A stretch of 50,463 bases of DNA from Clostridia bacterium (GCA_017520705.1 JAFXFF010000004.1:1-50463), one strand, 5' to 3'. Shown: positions 40,121 through 50,090, counted from the first letter of the stretch. Translations and numbers: made by a program. The notes: a model not told the origin generated them from the sequence alone.

Positions 40121-43100
40121 ATGGCAGAGCGTGTCTATAGAAAAAAGAGCACGGCGGGACTACAATCCCCCACCGCCTACGGCGGAGCCCCCTTTACACA
40201 AGGGGGCCACGCCGCTGACGCGGCTATAGGGGCGTCGAGGACGTCGCCCCCAACGGTGTCGATGCAAGGGAGCGGACAGCGGGTGTATCGCCGGAAAGCG
40301 ACAGCCACCCAGCAGACCCCCAAACGGACGTATGCCATCCGTCCTGAGGTGAAAGCGCAGAAGCTGCAGGCGTGGGGGAATGACGTGACTGCGCTGAGCA
40401 AGGACGTCACCTCCTATTTTGAGGACATCAACGGAGGGGGTAAGCCTACCGAGGATGCTTATAAGCGAATGTTGGGCCGTATTGATACGGCCATCGCCGG
40501 CATCGATGCGCACAAGCAGGCGTATGGTGACGACGCCGACGTGACCGCCTATGTGAACGAGGTGGCGGACTATCTGAGCACCGTCCGCGGCGAGGTGGAG
40601 AAATACCGCGACGGCATCGAAGGAGTGCTGTACCAAGAAATGGCGGACCGCGTGGCGGCAGCGGGGGATAAGAACCCCGCCAAGGTCACGGGAAAAGTCA
40701 CGATTCCCGACGTGTCGGTGGCGCAGATGGAATTTGATAACATCAAGCGCCGGAAGCTGCAGGATCCCACGTGGGTGGGCAAGCATAACGTAGCGAACGT
40801 GCGCGATGCCAACGTGAAAGCACTGGCCCACGATGCGGTTGCCAGTCTCGCCCAATTCAATCAAGGATTGTATCACGCCGCCGACTGGTTGATCCCGGAC
40901 GATGAAATCGCGCAGCTGTTCGGCGTGGAAAATAAGGTGGGTCAATTCTTTGACCAAATGGACCGCCAATATGACGACGTCTATGCCCAAAACGAACGGT
41001 TGGAACAGTACGCCAACAAAACGGTAGCGGCCATCGGAGATAACGTGGTGACGCCCACGTTGGCGGCGCTGCCTAATCTGGCGGTGGCTATGATGTCCGG
41101 CGGCGGCACGACTGTCGCTCAGCTGAGCGCGGGTGGCGGCTCGGCGTTGAAGGCCTATGTTGGTAACCTGATGAAGAATCCCAGTTTTTGGCTATCCTTT
41201 GCTCAGTCGGGCGGCAGTGCCTATGCAGAAGCCAAAGCGTCGGGCGCTTCCGAGTTGGAGGCACAGGCCACGGCGTGGCTCACCGCATTCCCTTCCGCAA
41301 TGGTGGAAATCGGCGGCGGTATTGAAAAGATCCCCACCACGAAGGAGGGGGTCTTGGCCTTTGTGAAGAATGCGGTGGAGGAAGGTGGCGAAGAGGTACT
41401 GCAAGGCATCATCGAGCAAGCCGCCCGTGCTGCCGTGTTTGAGCAGGAGAAACAGTGGATCTCGTTTACTGATACGGATGCCATTGTCAGTTTGCCCAGG
41501 GCCGCACAGGAGTTTATCGGTGGTGTGACGGTGGGAGCCGTGCTGGGCGGCGGATTTAAGGCCACGCAGTATGCCTATCAGAGCTATCAGTATGCCAAGT
41601 TGGGCGAGCAGTTTATCAGCGGTGAAAACGGCGTCACGATCGATGACGCCATCGCTATCGGTATGGACAACGCCAAGGGCACCGACGCCTACAGCGCGGC
41701 GGTGAAGATCCAGCAGAAGGCGCAAAAGGGCGAGTCGGTGTCCCCCTATGCGGTGGGGCGCATGGTGGCTCAGAGCCAAACCGAGCAGGCACAGACCGCC
41801 CGCAACATCGAGCGGACGGTGCTGGACACCGCCAAAGAGTGGAACATCCCCACCGATGCCGCAGAGACCGTGTCTGCGGCGGCGGTATCGCTGGGGCAGA
41901 AGGTAGAGTTTGTCAGCCCCGAAGGGATGCACAACCGCTATATGGCGGGCGAATATGACAGCAGCACCGACACGGTGCGGCTGAACGCCGCCGAGCGGAA
42001 TGTCGACAAGCTCATCGGTGCGGTGCTGGCCCACGAGATGGTGCATACCGCCGAGGGCACCGATCAGCTGCAGACGCTGGCGAAGGTCGCCCAGCGGATG
42101 GAGGGCGCCGATGGTTGGCGTGCTCTGCAGGAGAAAGTGCGTAAGGAATACGCCGACGCCGGCGTGCAGCTCAGCGATCCCGAGGTGCAGAAAGAGGCTC
42201 TGGCGGCGTGGATCGGCGAGAAGCTGTTTACCAACAAAGCCTTTGCCAAGGCGGTGGCGGATGGTGACGCCAACGTGGGCAACGCCTTCTTTTATATGAT
42301 CGACCGTGTACGCCGCGCCATGGGCGCAAAAAAAGCCTCTGCCGGCAATCTTGCGATGCTGGAGAGGCTGTTTATGCAGGCGATTGACGCCCGCACCCAC
42401 GGCGGTGGGAGTGGTGTGCAGGGGGCGATTGTAGCACTAAAGGATGGGAAGATCTACGTGCAGGCTGACCGAAAGGTGCTGACCGGCACCGATAAGGAGG
42501 CGTGGAAGAGTCAGATCGATGCTTTCTTCGATAACGTGCTGTTGCAGAACGGCAGCTTGACGGTGGAGAGTGTCGAGGGTGATGAGCTGACCATCACCAA
42601 AGACCAAACCGTTTGGAAGGGTAAGGACGAGCATGTCCTAATCAATCAGCAAAAAACCAAACTTTCCAAAGGCCAGTATTTTGTTAAGCTGACTGCCTTA
42701 TCGCATATTGACGAGTTGGCGGAAGCGTCCACGGTACAACGCAATAAGGACGGCACCCGGAATATAGAACCGGATACAAAAAACCATCCCTTTGCCAAAG
42801 ATGGTTTTGAGTATCGCACCGTCTATTTTCAAGATTTCGATGGAAAATATTACCGCATCACTTTATCGGTAGGCCTCAACGACGGTGTGGCTACCGTCTA
42901 CAATATAGGCAAAATGAAAGAGGCAGCCTCCCCCGGCGGAGATGTAATCTCTGCTATTGGCTCTAAGGCCTTGGGGGTGACTGCCACTGACACCACTGTA
43001 GCACAAAATGCACCCGATGTCAATACCCAGTCTATGCAGGAGGGGGCGGGAATATTCACGGAAGATGGTGGAAATACCGCTCAGGGGGCGCTTTTGTCGC

Positions 43101-46100
43101 CGGAATCCATGGAGGCCGTGAGAAACGGCACGTGGAGAGAGGCAAGAGCGGAGGGGGTTGACCCCAACGCCAACGTGGAGGGGGACACGGGCGCCGCTGA
43201 CGCGAAAACTCCCTCCGTCGCCGATGGCGACACCTCCCTCCCCGAGGGAGGCTTTGAGGCTGTGGAGGTTGACGAGGCGGCGGTGCTGGAAAGTGCTGTT
43301 CGCAGTGGGCTGCAAGGGAAGCAAGTGGTGGACGTGGACACCTCGGCCATTAAACACACTAAGCACGCAAAGCGGTATTTAGATACGCTTGAAAGAGAAC
43401 TGGGCACACCGGAGCTGGTGAGGCGTATGTGGAACGCAACCCAAAGCGAGCGTCCCACCGGCACTGTGGAGGTCGATGGCCGACAGGTGGACGCCAACGC
43501 TTACGTGGATGCGTACGAGGCCCAATTGCCGAACGATGCGGAAGCGTTAGTGCAACACCTTCACCGTCTGGAGGCAGAAAACGGCGCTGTGAAAGAGCAA
43601 ATGTATCTGGACGGCACGTTGGAGGATCACGTTTTCGGCGGGCTGAAGATCGATCTGCAGCTATTTGCCACCAAGCGTAAGTTGGAACTTCTGCAACTGG
43701 CCGCCGGAGAGGACGGCAAGAAGATGCGGCAATTCTATGAAAAGCGTTTGCTGGGCAACGACGAGAACCACTGCCAAGAGCTGATCAACCTACTGGCGGG
43801 TCGCCCCGAGACCTATAACCCCATCGCCAATCAAAAGACGTTGGCGAAAGCCAAAGAAAACCTGGATGACAAAGAATATAAAGCCAAATTAAAAAAACGT
43901 CTCTACGCCTACAATAAGCACGATCTGTTCGATTCCGAAGAGGTGGCGGCGGCCTCGCTGATGATCAACGACGCCATCAACCGAATGGAACTTGAGGAAG
44001 CTGCCGACCTGGTCATAGGGTTATCCCGCAAGGGTACCGAGGCGGGCCGTGCGGTGCAGGCATTCAGCATGATGGGACGGCTGACCCCCGAGGGCGTGCT
44101 GAAAACAGCCGCCCGATACTACGCGAAGGCCGTCGACCAAATTGTGGGCGACGGTGCAGACGTCGGATTCGACAAGCTGGCCAAGGAGATCCTCGTCGCC
44201 ATCGAAGAAGCGGAGGAGAATGGAATCTCCTCTGATGCGATCGCCGAGCGAATTCGGAGTGGGGATGGAGCCACCTCATCCACCGAAAGCGGTCCCGCGT
44301 TCATCGGTCAACCAGGATATAAAAAAGGAGCCCAGCAAGCCACCGATGGCATATCCCCCGGTGCAACGTCCGAAATCGAAGTCGCTGGAACTCCCACGGA
44401 TATTATAGCACGTGGCGAGGACCAAGTCAAGGCTGACGTAAAAATGACCCGTGAGCAGTTGGTGGAAGCGCTGACGGAGGACCTTGCCGCCACGGAGGGG
44501 GCATACCTCACTCGCGATGCTATGGCCGACCTCATCAAGCGAGCGGTGAATGAATGCGCCGACCTCAAGGGGCAGGTGAAACGGTACGTGCTCAAAGAGA
44601 TCCGCAAGGACGACGGTGCCTTGGCACAACGAATCTATGAGGTGTACCAAAAGGGAGACCTCAACAGAGCCAAGATGAAGCGCGCCATGGAGGAGGCGCT
44701 GGGACTGCCGACACTGACGACGGAGGACGTTCAGTACATCGTGGAGCAGACCGCTAAGATCCAAAAGCTGGAGGACAAGCCCGTGGAGCAGGCGGACGCG
44801 ATCGACGACCTGTACGACTATCTGGGAGCCAAACTGCCTGTGTCCTTTGGTGAAAAAATGGCCGCGTGGCGCAAATTCGCGATGCTATTTAATATCCGAA
44901 CTCACGCGCGTAACTTCTTCGCAAACCTTGCCTACGTGGGCGTTCGCAACGTAGACAGCGCCATCGCGACCGGCCTCGAACTGATGGCGGTGAAGCTGAA
45001 TTGGATGAAGCCGGAGGAGCGTGCCGCCGCCTTCGGATGGCGCTGTACGGCACACGGACAGCAGATCCTGGAAACCATCAAAGAACGGGTGCCGGAGGCG
45101 GTACTGGAAATGACCGGACGGGGCGCTAAATATGAGGAGACCTCTAACCCGCTGATGCGCCACCGAAAGATGTACAAATCCGAATGGCTTAATGATCTTA
45201 ACGATTGGAACAGTGAGTGGCTTGAAAGAGAGGACATATTCTTTTTCAAGATGGCCTATACAAATGCGTTGGGTCAGGTGATGACCGCTCGCAAGGCCAC
45301 CGAGGTGACGGACGAAATGCACGCCATCGCCATGAAGCGGGCGCTGGAGGCCACCTTCCGCAACAAGACCGTATTGAGCCGTATGCTGTCCGTGCCCAAA
45401 CGAGGGCTGACCAGTGACGATAAGAGAATCCGGCACGCGGCGCAGGTGTACGACGTGGTGCTCCCCTTTGTGAACACACCGGCGGCCATTATGGAACAGA
45501 CGGCTATGCACTCGCCCATCGGTCTCGCGGTTGGTTTTGCGGAGCTGTTTGGAAAGGTTTGGGGAAAATCGGATAAAGCGGCGGCGGACATCATCAACGA
45601 TTTTGCCAAGGGCATTAATGGCTCGATGCTGTTTGTTCTCGGAATTATGGCGGTACAGTGGGGAATCTTACGGATCGGCTATCGGAGCGGCGAGAAGGAC
45701 AAAGCCGCCGATGAGATGGAGGGGCGGATGGAAAACGCCATCATCATCGGTGACATAGCGATATCCATCGACTGGCTGCAACCGCTGGCGGCGCCGCTGA
45801 TCATGGGTGGAGCGGTAGCGGAGGCGTTGGCGGATCAAGACGACGATACTCTCGACTCCCTATTTGGCGTTGGCTTGTCGGCGGCAAACAGTCTGCTCTC
45901 GCTGTCCATGCTCCAGAGCTTTTACGACGCTGTAGGCAGTTACGGCGGCGACGCCGCCACCTCGCTGAGCACCGTAGCGGAGAATGCCATCAGCCAGAGT
46001 GTTCCCACACTGTTGGGGCAGGTAGCGCGTATATTGGATCCTGTGCAACGAAAGGTACAGGACGGCACGCTGAAGGGATCTTTGCTAAATCCCATTTTGG

Positions 46101-46798
46101 CTAAGATCCCCTTTGCTACCCGTCTTCTGGATCCCGAACTGGACGTGTGGGGCAACGAGGTGTACCGCACCGGCTATGCAGACGGCGCCGGTATAGGGAT
46201 CAACATTGCGCAGCAGCTCGCCGTACCCTGGAACACCAAGCGAGGGACGGCTCAGGACGATCCCATCAGCGCTGAGTTGTTGCGTTTGTATCACGAACAC
46301 GATGCCGGTGCGGCACTTCCCACCGACGTGACGCGGAAGGAAGCGAAAGCGGAGGGGGAAGACTGGACAAAGCTCAATCAACTGCTGGGAGGCGTCAACC
46401 GTTTGGCGGTGGAGGAGTTTCTTAACAATGAGAAAGCCTACGACGTGTACGTAGAGACGGGAGAACTGACCGACAGAGGCAACCCCAAGAAGAAAAAGGA
46501 GACCAAATACTACCGTGATATGACCGACGAGGAACGAATCAACGTGCTCAGCGGCATCTATGAGGACAGCAAAGCGGAGGTGCTGGGAAAAACCGATCAC
46601 ATTCCCGAGGAACACCTTAATGACAGCGAGCGGTATATCCGCGAGCTGCTCCGCAGGGTGCGGAGCGGGGATCGCGGCACCTTTGACGGTGCGGCGGTGC
46701 CGACGCCGGCACCTGCGCAACCCCAACAGGAACAACCGCAGCAAGCGGACGCATCCTATTACGCAGATCTATTAAGGAGGATGAAAAATGGCAATTAA
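40121..46798 (+). CDS. Giant phage polyvalent protein: zincin plus nuclease-like region, LPD-like C-terminus
   Basis: 2225 residues. Residues about 14-37 are encoded by repeat R5. A long helical part includes a Gly/Ala-rich hydrophobic stretch (about 308-345). A metallopeptidase motif HEMVH (His638, Glu639, His642) lies in AVLAHEMVHTAEG. Residues about 770-930 resemble phage barnase/EndoU/RelE-like nuclease domains (KLTALSHIDEL, DGKYYRITLSVGLNDGVATVYNIGKMKE). R6 encodes about 1029-1045. KIDLQLFA sits at about 1176. The C-terminal third (1590-2050), with a membrane helix near 1835-1855, looks like LPD38-type segments. Such proteins are thought to enter the host with the DNA. AAGGAGG precedes the ATG. 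Confidence 0.72.
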   Translation: MAERVYRKKSTAGLQSPTAYGGAPFTQGGHAADAAIGASRTSPPTVSMQGSGQRVYRRKATATQQTPKRTYAIRPEVKAQKLQAWGNDVTALSKDVTSYFEDINGGGKPTEDAYKRMLGRIDTAIAGIDAHKQAYGDDADVTAYVNEVADYLSTVRGEVEKYRDGIEGVLYQEMADRVAAAGDKNPAKVTGKVTIPDVSVAQMEFDNIKRRKLQDPTWVGKHNVANVRDANVKALAHDAVASLAQFNQGLYHAADWLIPDDEIAQLFGVENKVGQFFDQMDRQYDDVYAQNERLEQYANKTVAAIGDNVVTPTLAALPNLAVAMMSGGGTTVAQLSAGGGSALKAYVGNLMKNPSFWLSFAQSGGSAYAEAKASGASELEAQATAWLTAFPSAMVEIGGGIEKIPTTKEGVLAFVKNAVEEGGEEVLQGIIEQAARAAVFEQEKQWISFTDTDAIVSLPRAAQEFIGGVTVGAVLGGGFKATQYAYQSYQYAKLGEQFISGENGVTIDDAIAIGMDNAKGTDAYSAAVKIQQKAQKGESVSPYAVGRMVAQSQTEQAQTARNIERTVLDTAKEWNIPTDAAETVSAAAVSLGQKVEFVSPEGMHNRYMAGEYDSSTDTVRLNAAERNVDKLIGAVLAHEMVHTAEGTDQLQTLAKVAQRMEGADGWRALQEKVRKEYADAGVQLSDPEVQKEALAAWIGEKLFTNKAFAKAVADGDANVGNAFFYMIDRVRRAMGAKKASAGNLAMLERLFMQAIDARTHGGGSGVQGAIVALKDGKIYVQADRKVLTGTDKEAWKSQIDAFFDNVLLQNGSLTVESVEGDELTITKDQTVWKGKDEHVLINQQKTKLSKGQYFVKLTALSHIDELAEASTVQRNKDGTRNIEPDTKNHPFAKDGFEYRTVYFQDFDGKYYRITLSVGLNDGVATVYNIGKMKEAASPGGDVISAIGSKALGVTATDTTVAQNAPDVNTQSMQEGAGIFTEDGGNTAQGALLSPESMEAVRNGTWREARAEGVDPNANVEGDTGAADAKTPSVADGDTSLPEGGFEAVEVDEAAVLESAVRSGLQGKQVVDVDTSAIKHTKHAKRYLDTLERELGTPELVRRMWNATQSERPTGTVEVDGRQVDANAYVDAYEAQLPNDAEALVQHLHRLEAENGAVKEQMYLDGTLEDHVFGGLKIDLQLFATKRKLELLQLAAGEDGKKMRQFYEKRLLGNDENHCQELINLLAGRPETYNPIANQKTLAKAKENLDDKEYKAKLKKRLYAYNKHDLFDSEEVAAASLMINDAINRMELEEAADLVIGLSRKGTEAGRAVQAFSMMGRLTPEGVLKTAARYYAKAVDQIVGDGADVGFDKLAKEILVAIEEAEENGISSDAIAERIRSGDGATSSTESGPAFIGQPGYKKGAQQATDGISPGATSEIEVAGTPTDIIARGEDQVKADVKMTREQLVEALTEDLAATEGAYLTRDAMADLIKRAVNECADLKGQVKRYVLKEIRKDDGALAQRIYEVYQKGDLNRAKMKRAMEEALGLPTLTTEDVQYIVEQTAKIQKLEDKPVEQADAIDDLYDYLGAKLPVSFGEKMAAWRKFAMLFNIRTHARNFFANLAYVGVRNVDSAIATGLELMAVKLNWMKPEERAAAFGWRCTAHGQQILETIKERVPEAVLEMTGRGAKYEETSNPLMRHRKMYKSEWLNDLNDWNSEWLEREDIFFFKMAYTNALGQVMTARKATEVTDEMHAIAMKRALEATFRNKTVLSRMLSVPKRGLTSDDKRIRHAAQVYDVVLPFVNTPAAIMEQTAMHSPIGLAVGFAELFGKVWGKSDKAAADIINDFAKGINGSMLFVLGIMAVQWGILRIGYRSGEKDKAADEMEGRMENAIIIGDIAISIDWLQPLAAPLIMGGAVAEALADQDDDTLDSLFGVGLSAANSLLSLSMLQSFYDAVGSYGGDAATSLSTVAENAISQSVPTLLGQVARILDPVQRKVQDGTLKGSLLNPILAKIPFATRLLDPELDVWGNEVYRTGYADGAGIGINIAQQLAVPWNTKRGTAQDDPISAELLRLYHEHDAGAALPTDVTRKEAKAEGEDWTKLNQLLGGVNRLAVEEFLNNEKAYDVYVETGELTDRGNPKKKKETKYYRDMTDEERINVLSGIYEDSKAEVLGKTDHIPEEHLNDSERYIRELLRRVRSGDRGTFDGAAVPTPAPAQPQQEQPQQADASYYADLLRRMKNGN
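40162..40227 (+). repeat. Multi-hairpin repeat R5 (inside a CDS)
   Basis: CCGCC-tac-GGCGG, CCCCCTT-tacac-AAGGGGG and GCCGC-tgac-GCGGC, directly followed by GGGGCG-tcgaggac-GTCGCCCC-like sequence. In frame it encodes APFTQGGHAADAA near the N-terminus of the giant protein. Confidence 0.85.
43210..43253 (+). repeat. Partial hairpin repeat R6 (inside a CDS)
   Basis: GTCGCC-gat-GGCGAC then CCTCCCTC-ccc-GAGGGAGG: two of the three hairpins. It is translated in frame as PSVADGDTSLPEGG within the giant protein. Confidence 0.7.
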
Positions 46799-48230
46799 AC
46801 GAACGTTGACGTGGAATATATCGCAGGACGGGCTGAGCATCGTCCCCAATATGCCCCAGGACGGAGGCGTGCAGGGCGAGCACAACGCCACCATTGCGGT
46901 GTTTCACGTGGCTGAGGGGTCGGCGTGGACCGACCCCGACTATGCCGTGTACATCGAGTGTGAGGACAACGCCGGCAACATCGATGCCACCGAACAACTG
47001 ACGGTCAAGGAGGGGGCGGTGTCCTATCTCCTGCCGTTGGCGTGGACCCAGTACGGAGGCATCGCCACCCTGCGTTTGGTGGCGGAGCAATTGGCGGTGG
47101 GTGGAGACATCGTGCGTTCGCCGGATGCGCCAGTGCGCTTTTCTGCTCGCCAGAATGCGCAGGATAAGGTGGATGGGCTGATGAAGGGGCGGCTGGCGCA
47201 GACGGAGGTACGCGTGAAAGCCGCGGCAGATTCGGCCGCAGCGAGTGCCGGCAGCGCCGCTGCATCGGCACAAGGAGCGCAAAATGCGGCCTCTGCAGCG
47301 CAGCAGGCCGCCAACGCTGCGGAGGTAGCCAAAAACACGGCGGAGAACGCCGCCACCGGTGCTGTGCAGGCAGCGGGAAGGGCGGAAGCGGCGGCAGGAG
47401 CGGCGGCGCAGGCCGCCAACGCTGCGGAGGCAGCCAAAAACACAGCGGAGAACGCCGCCACCGGTGCTGTGCAGGCAGTGGGAAGAGCGGAAGCGGCGGC
47501 AGGAGCGGCGGCGCAGGTACAGCAAACCGTCGACACCTCTGCAAAAGCGTGCGCTGAATATGCCGAGACGTGCCAAAGCAGTGCCGCCTCGGCGGAAGAA
47601 AGCGCCGAAAAGGCAGAGCGATTCAGCGAGATTCATAAAACCGACCTGGAAGCGATCAAGAAGGATATCGCCGATCTGAAATACGTGCCCATTGATATTA
47701 CGCACATCGCCAACAGCGTGGGTGTGGCGGAAATGGGTAGCACCGTGAACGGCGTTATCCTATCGTGGACGACCAACAAGATTCCTGTATCGCTGACGGT
47801 GGATGGGGAGAGCGTGGATGTCAACGCCGAAAGCATCCAGCTTGACACGAGCATCACGGCAAACAAGACCTTTACTGTGCTTGCTACGGACGAGCGTGGG
47901 GCTACCGATTCCGCCACCACCGGCATTACATTCCTGAACGGTGTGTACTACGGCGTAGGGACGGAAGATACCGACCTGCTCACGCTGAATAAGAAGCTGC
48001 AAAGCGGTAAGGGGCTGACTTTCACGGTCAATGCCGCAGACGGGCAGTATATTATTTACGCCCTGCCTACTCGCTACGGCACACCCGGATTCAACGTGGG
48101 CGGCTTTGACGGCGGTTTCAGTAAGTACGGCACGTTCTCCGTAACCAACGCCTCCGGCTACACTGAAAACTACGACGTATGGGTGTCCGACAATACCGGC
48201 TTGGGTAGCACCACCGTTAAGGTGTCGTAA
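46788..48230 (+). CDS. Tail fibre protein with Ala-rich coiled coil
   Basis: 480 residues. The N-terminal domain (about 1-125, TLTWNISQDGLSIVP, PVRFSARQNAQDKVDGL) looks like a baseplate-binding or fibre anchor. Next come about 140 Ala-rich coiled-coil residues with an exact 35-residue tandem duplication (DNA 47307-47411 and 47412-47516, four base differences). The C-terminal beta domain (about 300-480) contains Ig-like strands and NVGGFDGGFSKYGTFSVTN. AGGAGG lies upstream and the gene overlaps the giant gene by 11 bp. It is a likely host-binding fibre. Confidence 0.72.
   Translation: MAIKRTLTWNISQDGLSIVPNMPQDGGVQGEHNATIAVFHVAEGSAWTDPDYAVYIECEDNAGNIDATEQLTVKEGAVSYLLPLAWTQYGGIATLRLVAEQLAVGGDIVRSPDAPVRFSARQNAQDKVDGLMKGRLAQTEVRVKAAADSAAASAGSAAASAQGAQNAASAAQQAANAAEVAKNTAENAATGAVQAAGRAEAAAGAAAQAANAAEAAKNTAENAATGAVQAVGRAEAAAGAAAQVQQTVDTSAKACAEYAETCQSSAASAEESAEKAERFSEIHKTDLEAIKKDIADLKYVPIDITHIANSVGVAEMGSTVNGVILSWTTNKIPVSLTVDGESVDVNAESIQLDTSITANKTFTVLATDERGATDSATTGITFLNGVYYGVGTEDTDLLTLNKKLQSGKGLTFTVNAADGQYIIYALPTRYGTPGFNVGGFDGGFSKYGTFSVTNASGYTENYDVWVSDNTGLGSTTVKVS
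47307..47516 (+). repeat. 105-bp in-frame tandem duplication in tail fibre gene
   Basis: Unit of 105 bp (35 codons) repeated twice with four differences, lengthening the fibre coiled coil. Each unit encodes AANAAE(V/A)AKNTAENAAT, then GAVQA and an EAAAGAAAQ end. Confidence 0.9.
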
Positions 48231-48242
48231 GGGAGGATAATT

Positions 48243-50090
48243 ATGGCTATTGAATTGATCGGAAAAATCAAACCGAAGAACAACGGCGCGTTCCCGCTGG
48301 TGGATGCCGAAGACGTGGAAATGCCCGATGGTACTCGATTGAGTGAATTTAAGGGTGGTGGAAGCACGGACGGCGCAGAAACTGTCACGAAGCAATCTAC
48401 CTCCGATGAGTTGGGCAACCACTTTCTTTCGTTGTCGGGTGTGGGAGTCGGCACGGCGTTGTCTGTCACAACCACGGGAGAAAAGGTGCTGTGCTATAAG
48501 AGCGATAACTGGTTTCCTAACAGAAATTTCTCTGTGACCCAAGAAACCGTTGTTACCCTGCCCGTCCCGTTGCCGGTGGGCTATTATGCCGTTAGTGCCG
48601 CCATATCCGAGTGGGGTGTGGAAAATTCGAGTCCGCAGTTGCAGATGTTAAATGCGGATGGCACATCGATAGCGCAGACGATTACGGGAGTGTCCAACTA
48701 CAATATGACCATTGCGGACAGCTTTAACACGGGTCGATATGGTGCAAGATTTTATGCAGCAGAGCCTATTGTTGCAATCAAAATTTATTCGGCAGAAGAC
48801 GGATTGACTTCTCTCGGAAAGACTACCACATTTGAGGATTTTAGCCTTTGGTATTCCCCCACCGTTCACCCCACAAATGCCACAAGTTACGCTTGGCGTA
48901 GCGAGTATGACGGTGTGGCGTATGACATAGCCAATGGAGAAAAGCCCGTGGTGACAACCAACAATATGCATATGTTTGCTGATGATTACAAGGAGCTTTC
49001 TGCGAGTTATGAAACCGGTGTTCTTGCGCAAGCGGTGGAGGAGCTATCGCAGGAAGTAGACAATTTGCATGAGGAGGTGGCGGATTTAGCCACCAAGTCC
49101 GGCATTATCCACGAGGATGCTCCCGATTACGAGTACATTCCCCTCAACCTTGCAGGCGGTTGGAGCGACTTTGCATTCGTTGGCGACAAACTGTGGGTTT
49201 TCAAGGGAAGCGGTGACGAGGTACACACCTCCGCCGATGGAAAGATTTATATTTGCAACCCTGACACGGGTGCCGTTGAGAAAACGCTCAACCACGATTT
49301 CGGGCACTGCAACACCGTGCATTATAACCCCAAGAACGACAAACTGCTCATCGGCAACCTGCCCGGAAACAGCGAATATAAAGCGGCTTTGTACATCTTT
49401 GATGATGTCGCAGAGTGGGCAAGCCACGAGGACAACAGCGATGTGTTGTTTGCGAACAAGATTACCACCATCGTGGATGTGTCGCAAATTGTGAGTGACA
49501 CCGGCACACACGCTTATGCTACGGTTGCTTGCTGGGGCGATGAGAACAACGGGCAAAACAATATCGTATATGTCAACGGACAATACAACCGATATTGGTG
49601 GAAAATCCTACTCGGAACGGGAACGAACAATCTTGGCAAGGGTACTTACACCGCCGCCGCAGATGGCGAGTATAACGGCACATACGAGGTGCTGTGGAGC
49701 AAGGAATTTGCCTTGCGTTACGATGCCAATCGAGAGGTTACGCAGGGCATTGACTTTGTGGGTGGTGTTATTTGCACCGCAAACGGTCACAATGAATTGC
49801 AATGGTGGGATTGGGATTTTTCCGAGTCTGCTGTGAGCCGCCGTGAGCATAATGTAACCGTCTATAAAGCAGATGGCACAACCGATTGGAGTGTGTCGGA
49901 AGGCTTTGCTGTTCGTGACGGATATGCCTATGTTGGCTGTATTTTCACGAACGAGAACAGGGCGTTTACTGACCGAAACGGCTTTATCAAGACTACCAAT
50001 GGTGTCTGCTTGGGTGCGAGTATTACAAAAGACGGCATTAACGCCCTTATTGATGAGAAGCTGGGGGTGATCGAGAATGGCATTTACTGA
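48243..50090 (+). CDS. Tail fibre/receptor-binding-like protein
   Basis: 615 residues with lower GC and different codon use from the head genes, suggesting separate origin. A short N-terminal adaptor-like part (MAIELIGKIKPKNNGAFPLVDAED) is followed by beta-rich domains, a coiled stretch (VEELSQEVDNLHEEVADLATK, about 267-288), and a C-terminal propeller-like domain with Trp-rich strands (GGWSDFAFVGDKLWVF, GQYNRYWWKILLG). GGGAGGATAATT precedes the ATG. It is the probable adsorption protein; exact receptor unknown. Confidence 0.65.
   Translation: MAIELIGKIKPKNNGAFPLVDAEDVEMPDGTRLSEFKGGGSTDGAETVTKQSTSDELGNHFLSLSGVGVGTALSVTTTGEKVLCYKSDNWFPNRNFSVTQETVVTLPVPLPVGYYAVSAAISEWGVENSSPQLQMLNADGTSIAQTITGVSNYNMTIADSFNTGRYGARFYAAEPIVAIKIYSAEDGLTSLGKTTTFEDFSLWYSPTVHPTNATSYAWRSEYDGVAYDIANGEKPVVTTNNMHMFADDYKELSASYETGVLAQAVEELSQEVDNLHEEVADLATKSGIIHEDAPDYEYIPLNLAGGWSDFAFVGDKLWVFKGSGDEVHTSADGKIYICNPDTGAVEKTLNHDFGHCNTVHYNPKNDKLLIGNLPGNSEYKAALYIFDDVAEWASHEDNSDVLFANKITTIVDVSQIVSDTGTHAYATVACWGDENNGQNNIVYVNGQYNRYWWKILLGTGTNNLGKGTYTAAADGEYNGTYEVLWSKEFALRYDANREVTQGIDFVGGVICTANGHNELQWWDWDFSESAVSRREHNVTVYKADGTTDWSVSEGFAVRDGYAYVGCIFTNENRAFTDRNGFIKTTNGVCLGASITKDGINALIDEKLGVIENGIY

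Noticed and set aside
21211-43253. Multi-hairpin repeats considered as a CRISPR array
   Set aside because: Copies are thousands of bases apart, each is a set of hairpins, and there are no regular spacers or cas genes.
46617-47705. 362-residue Arg/Leu/Gly-rich minus-strand frame
   Set aside because: Complement of the Ala-rich coiled-coil repeat in the tail fibre gene.
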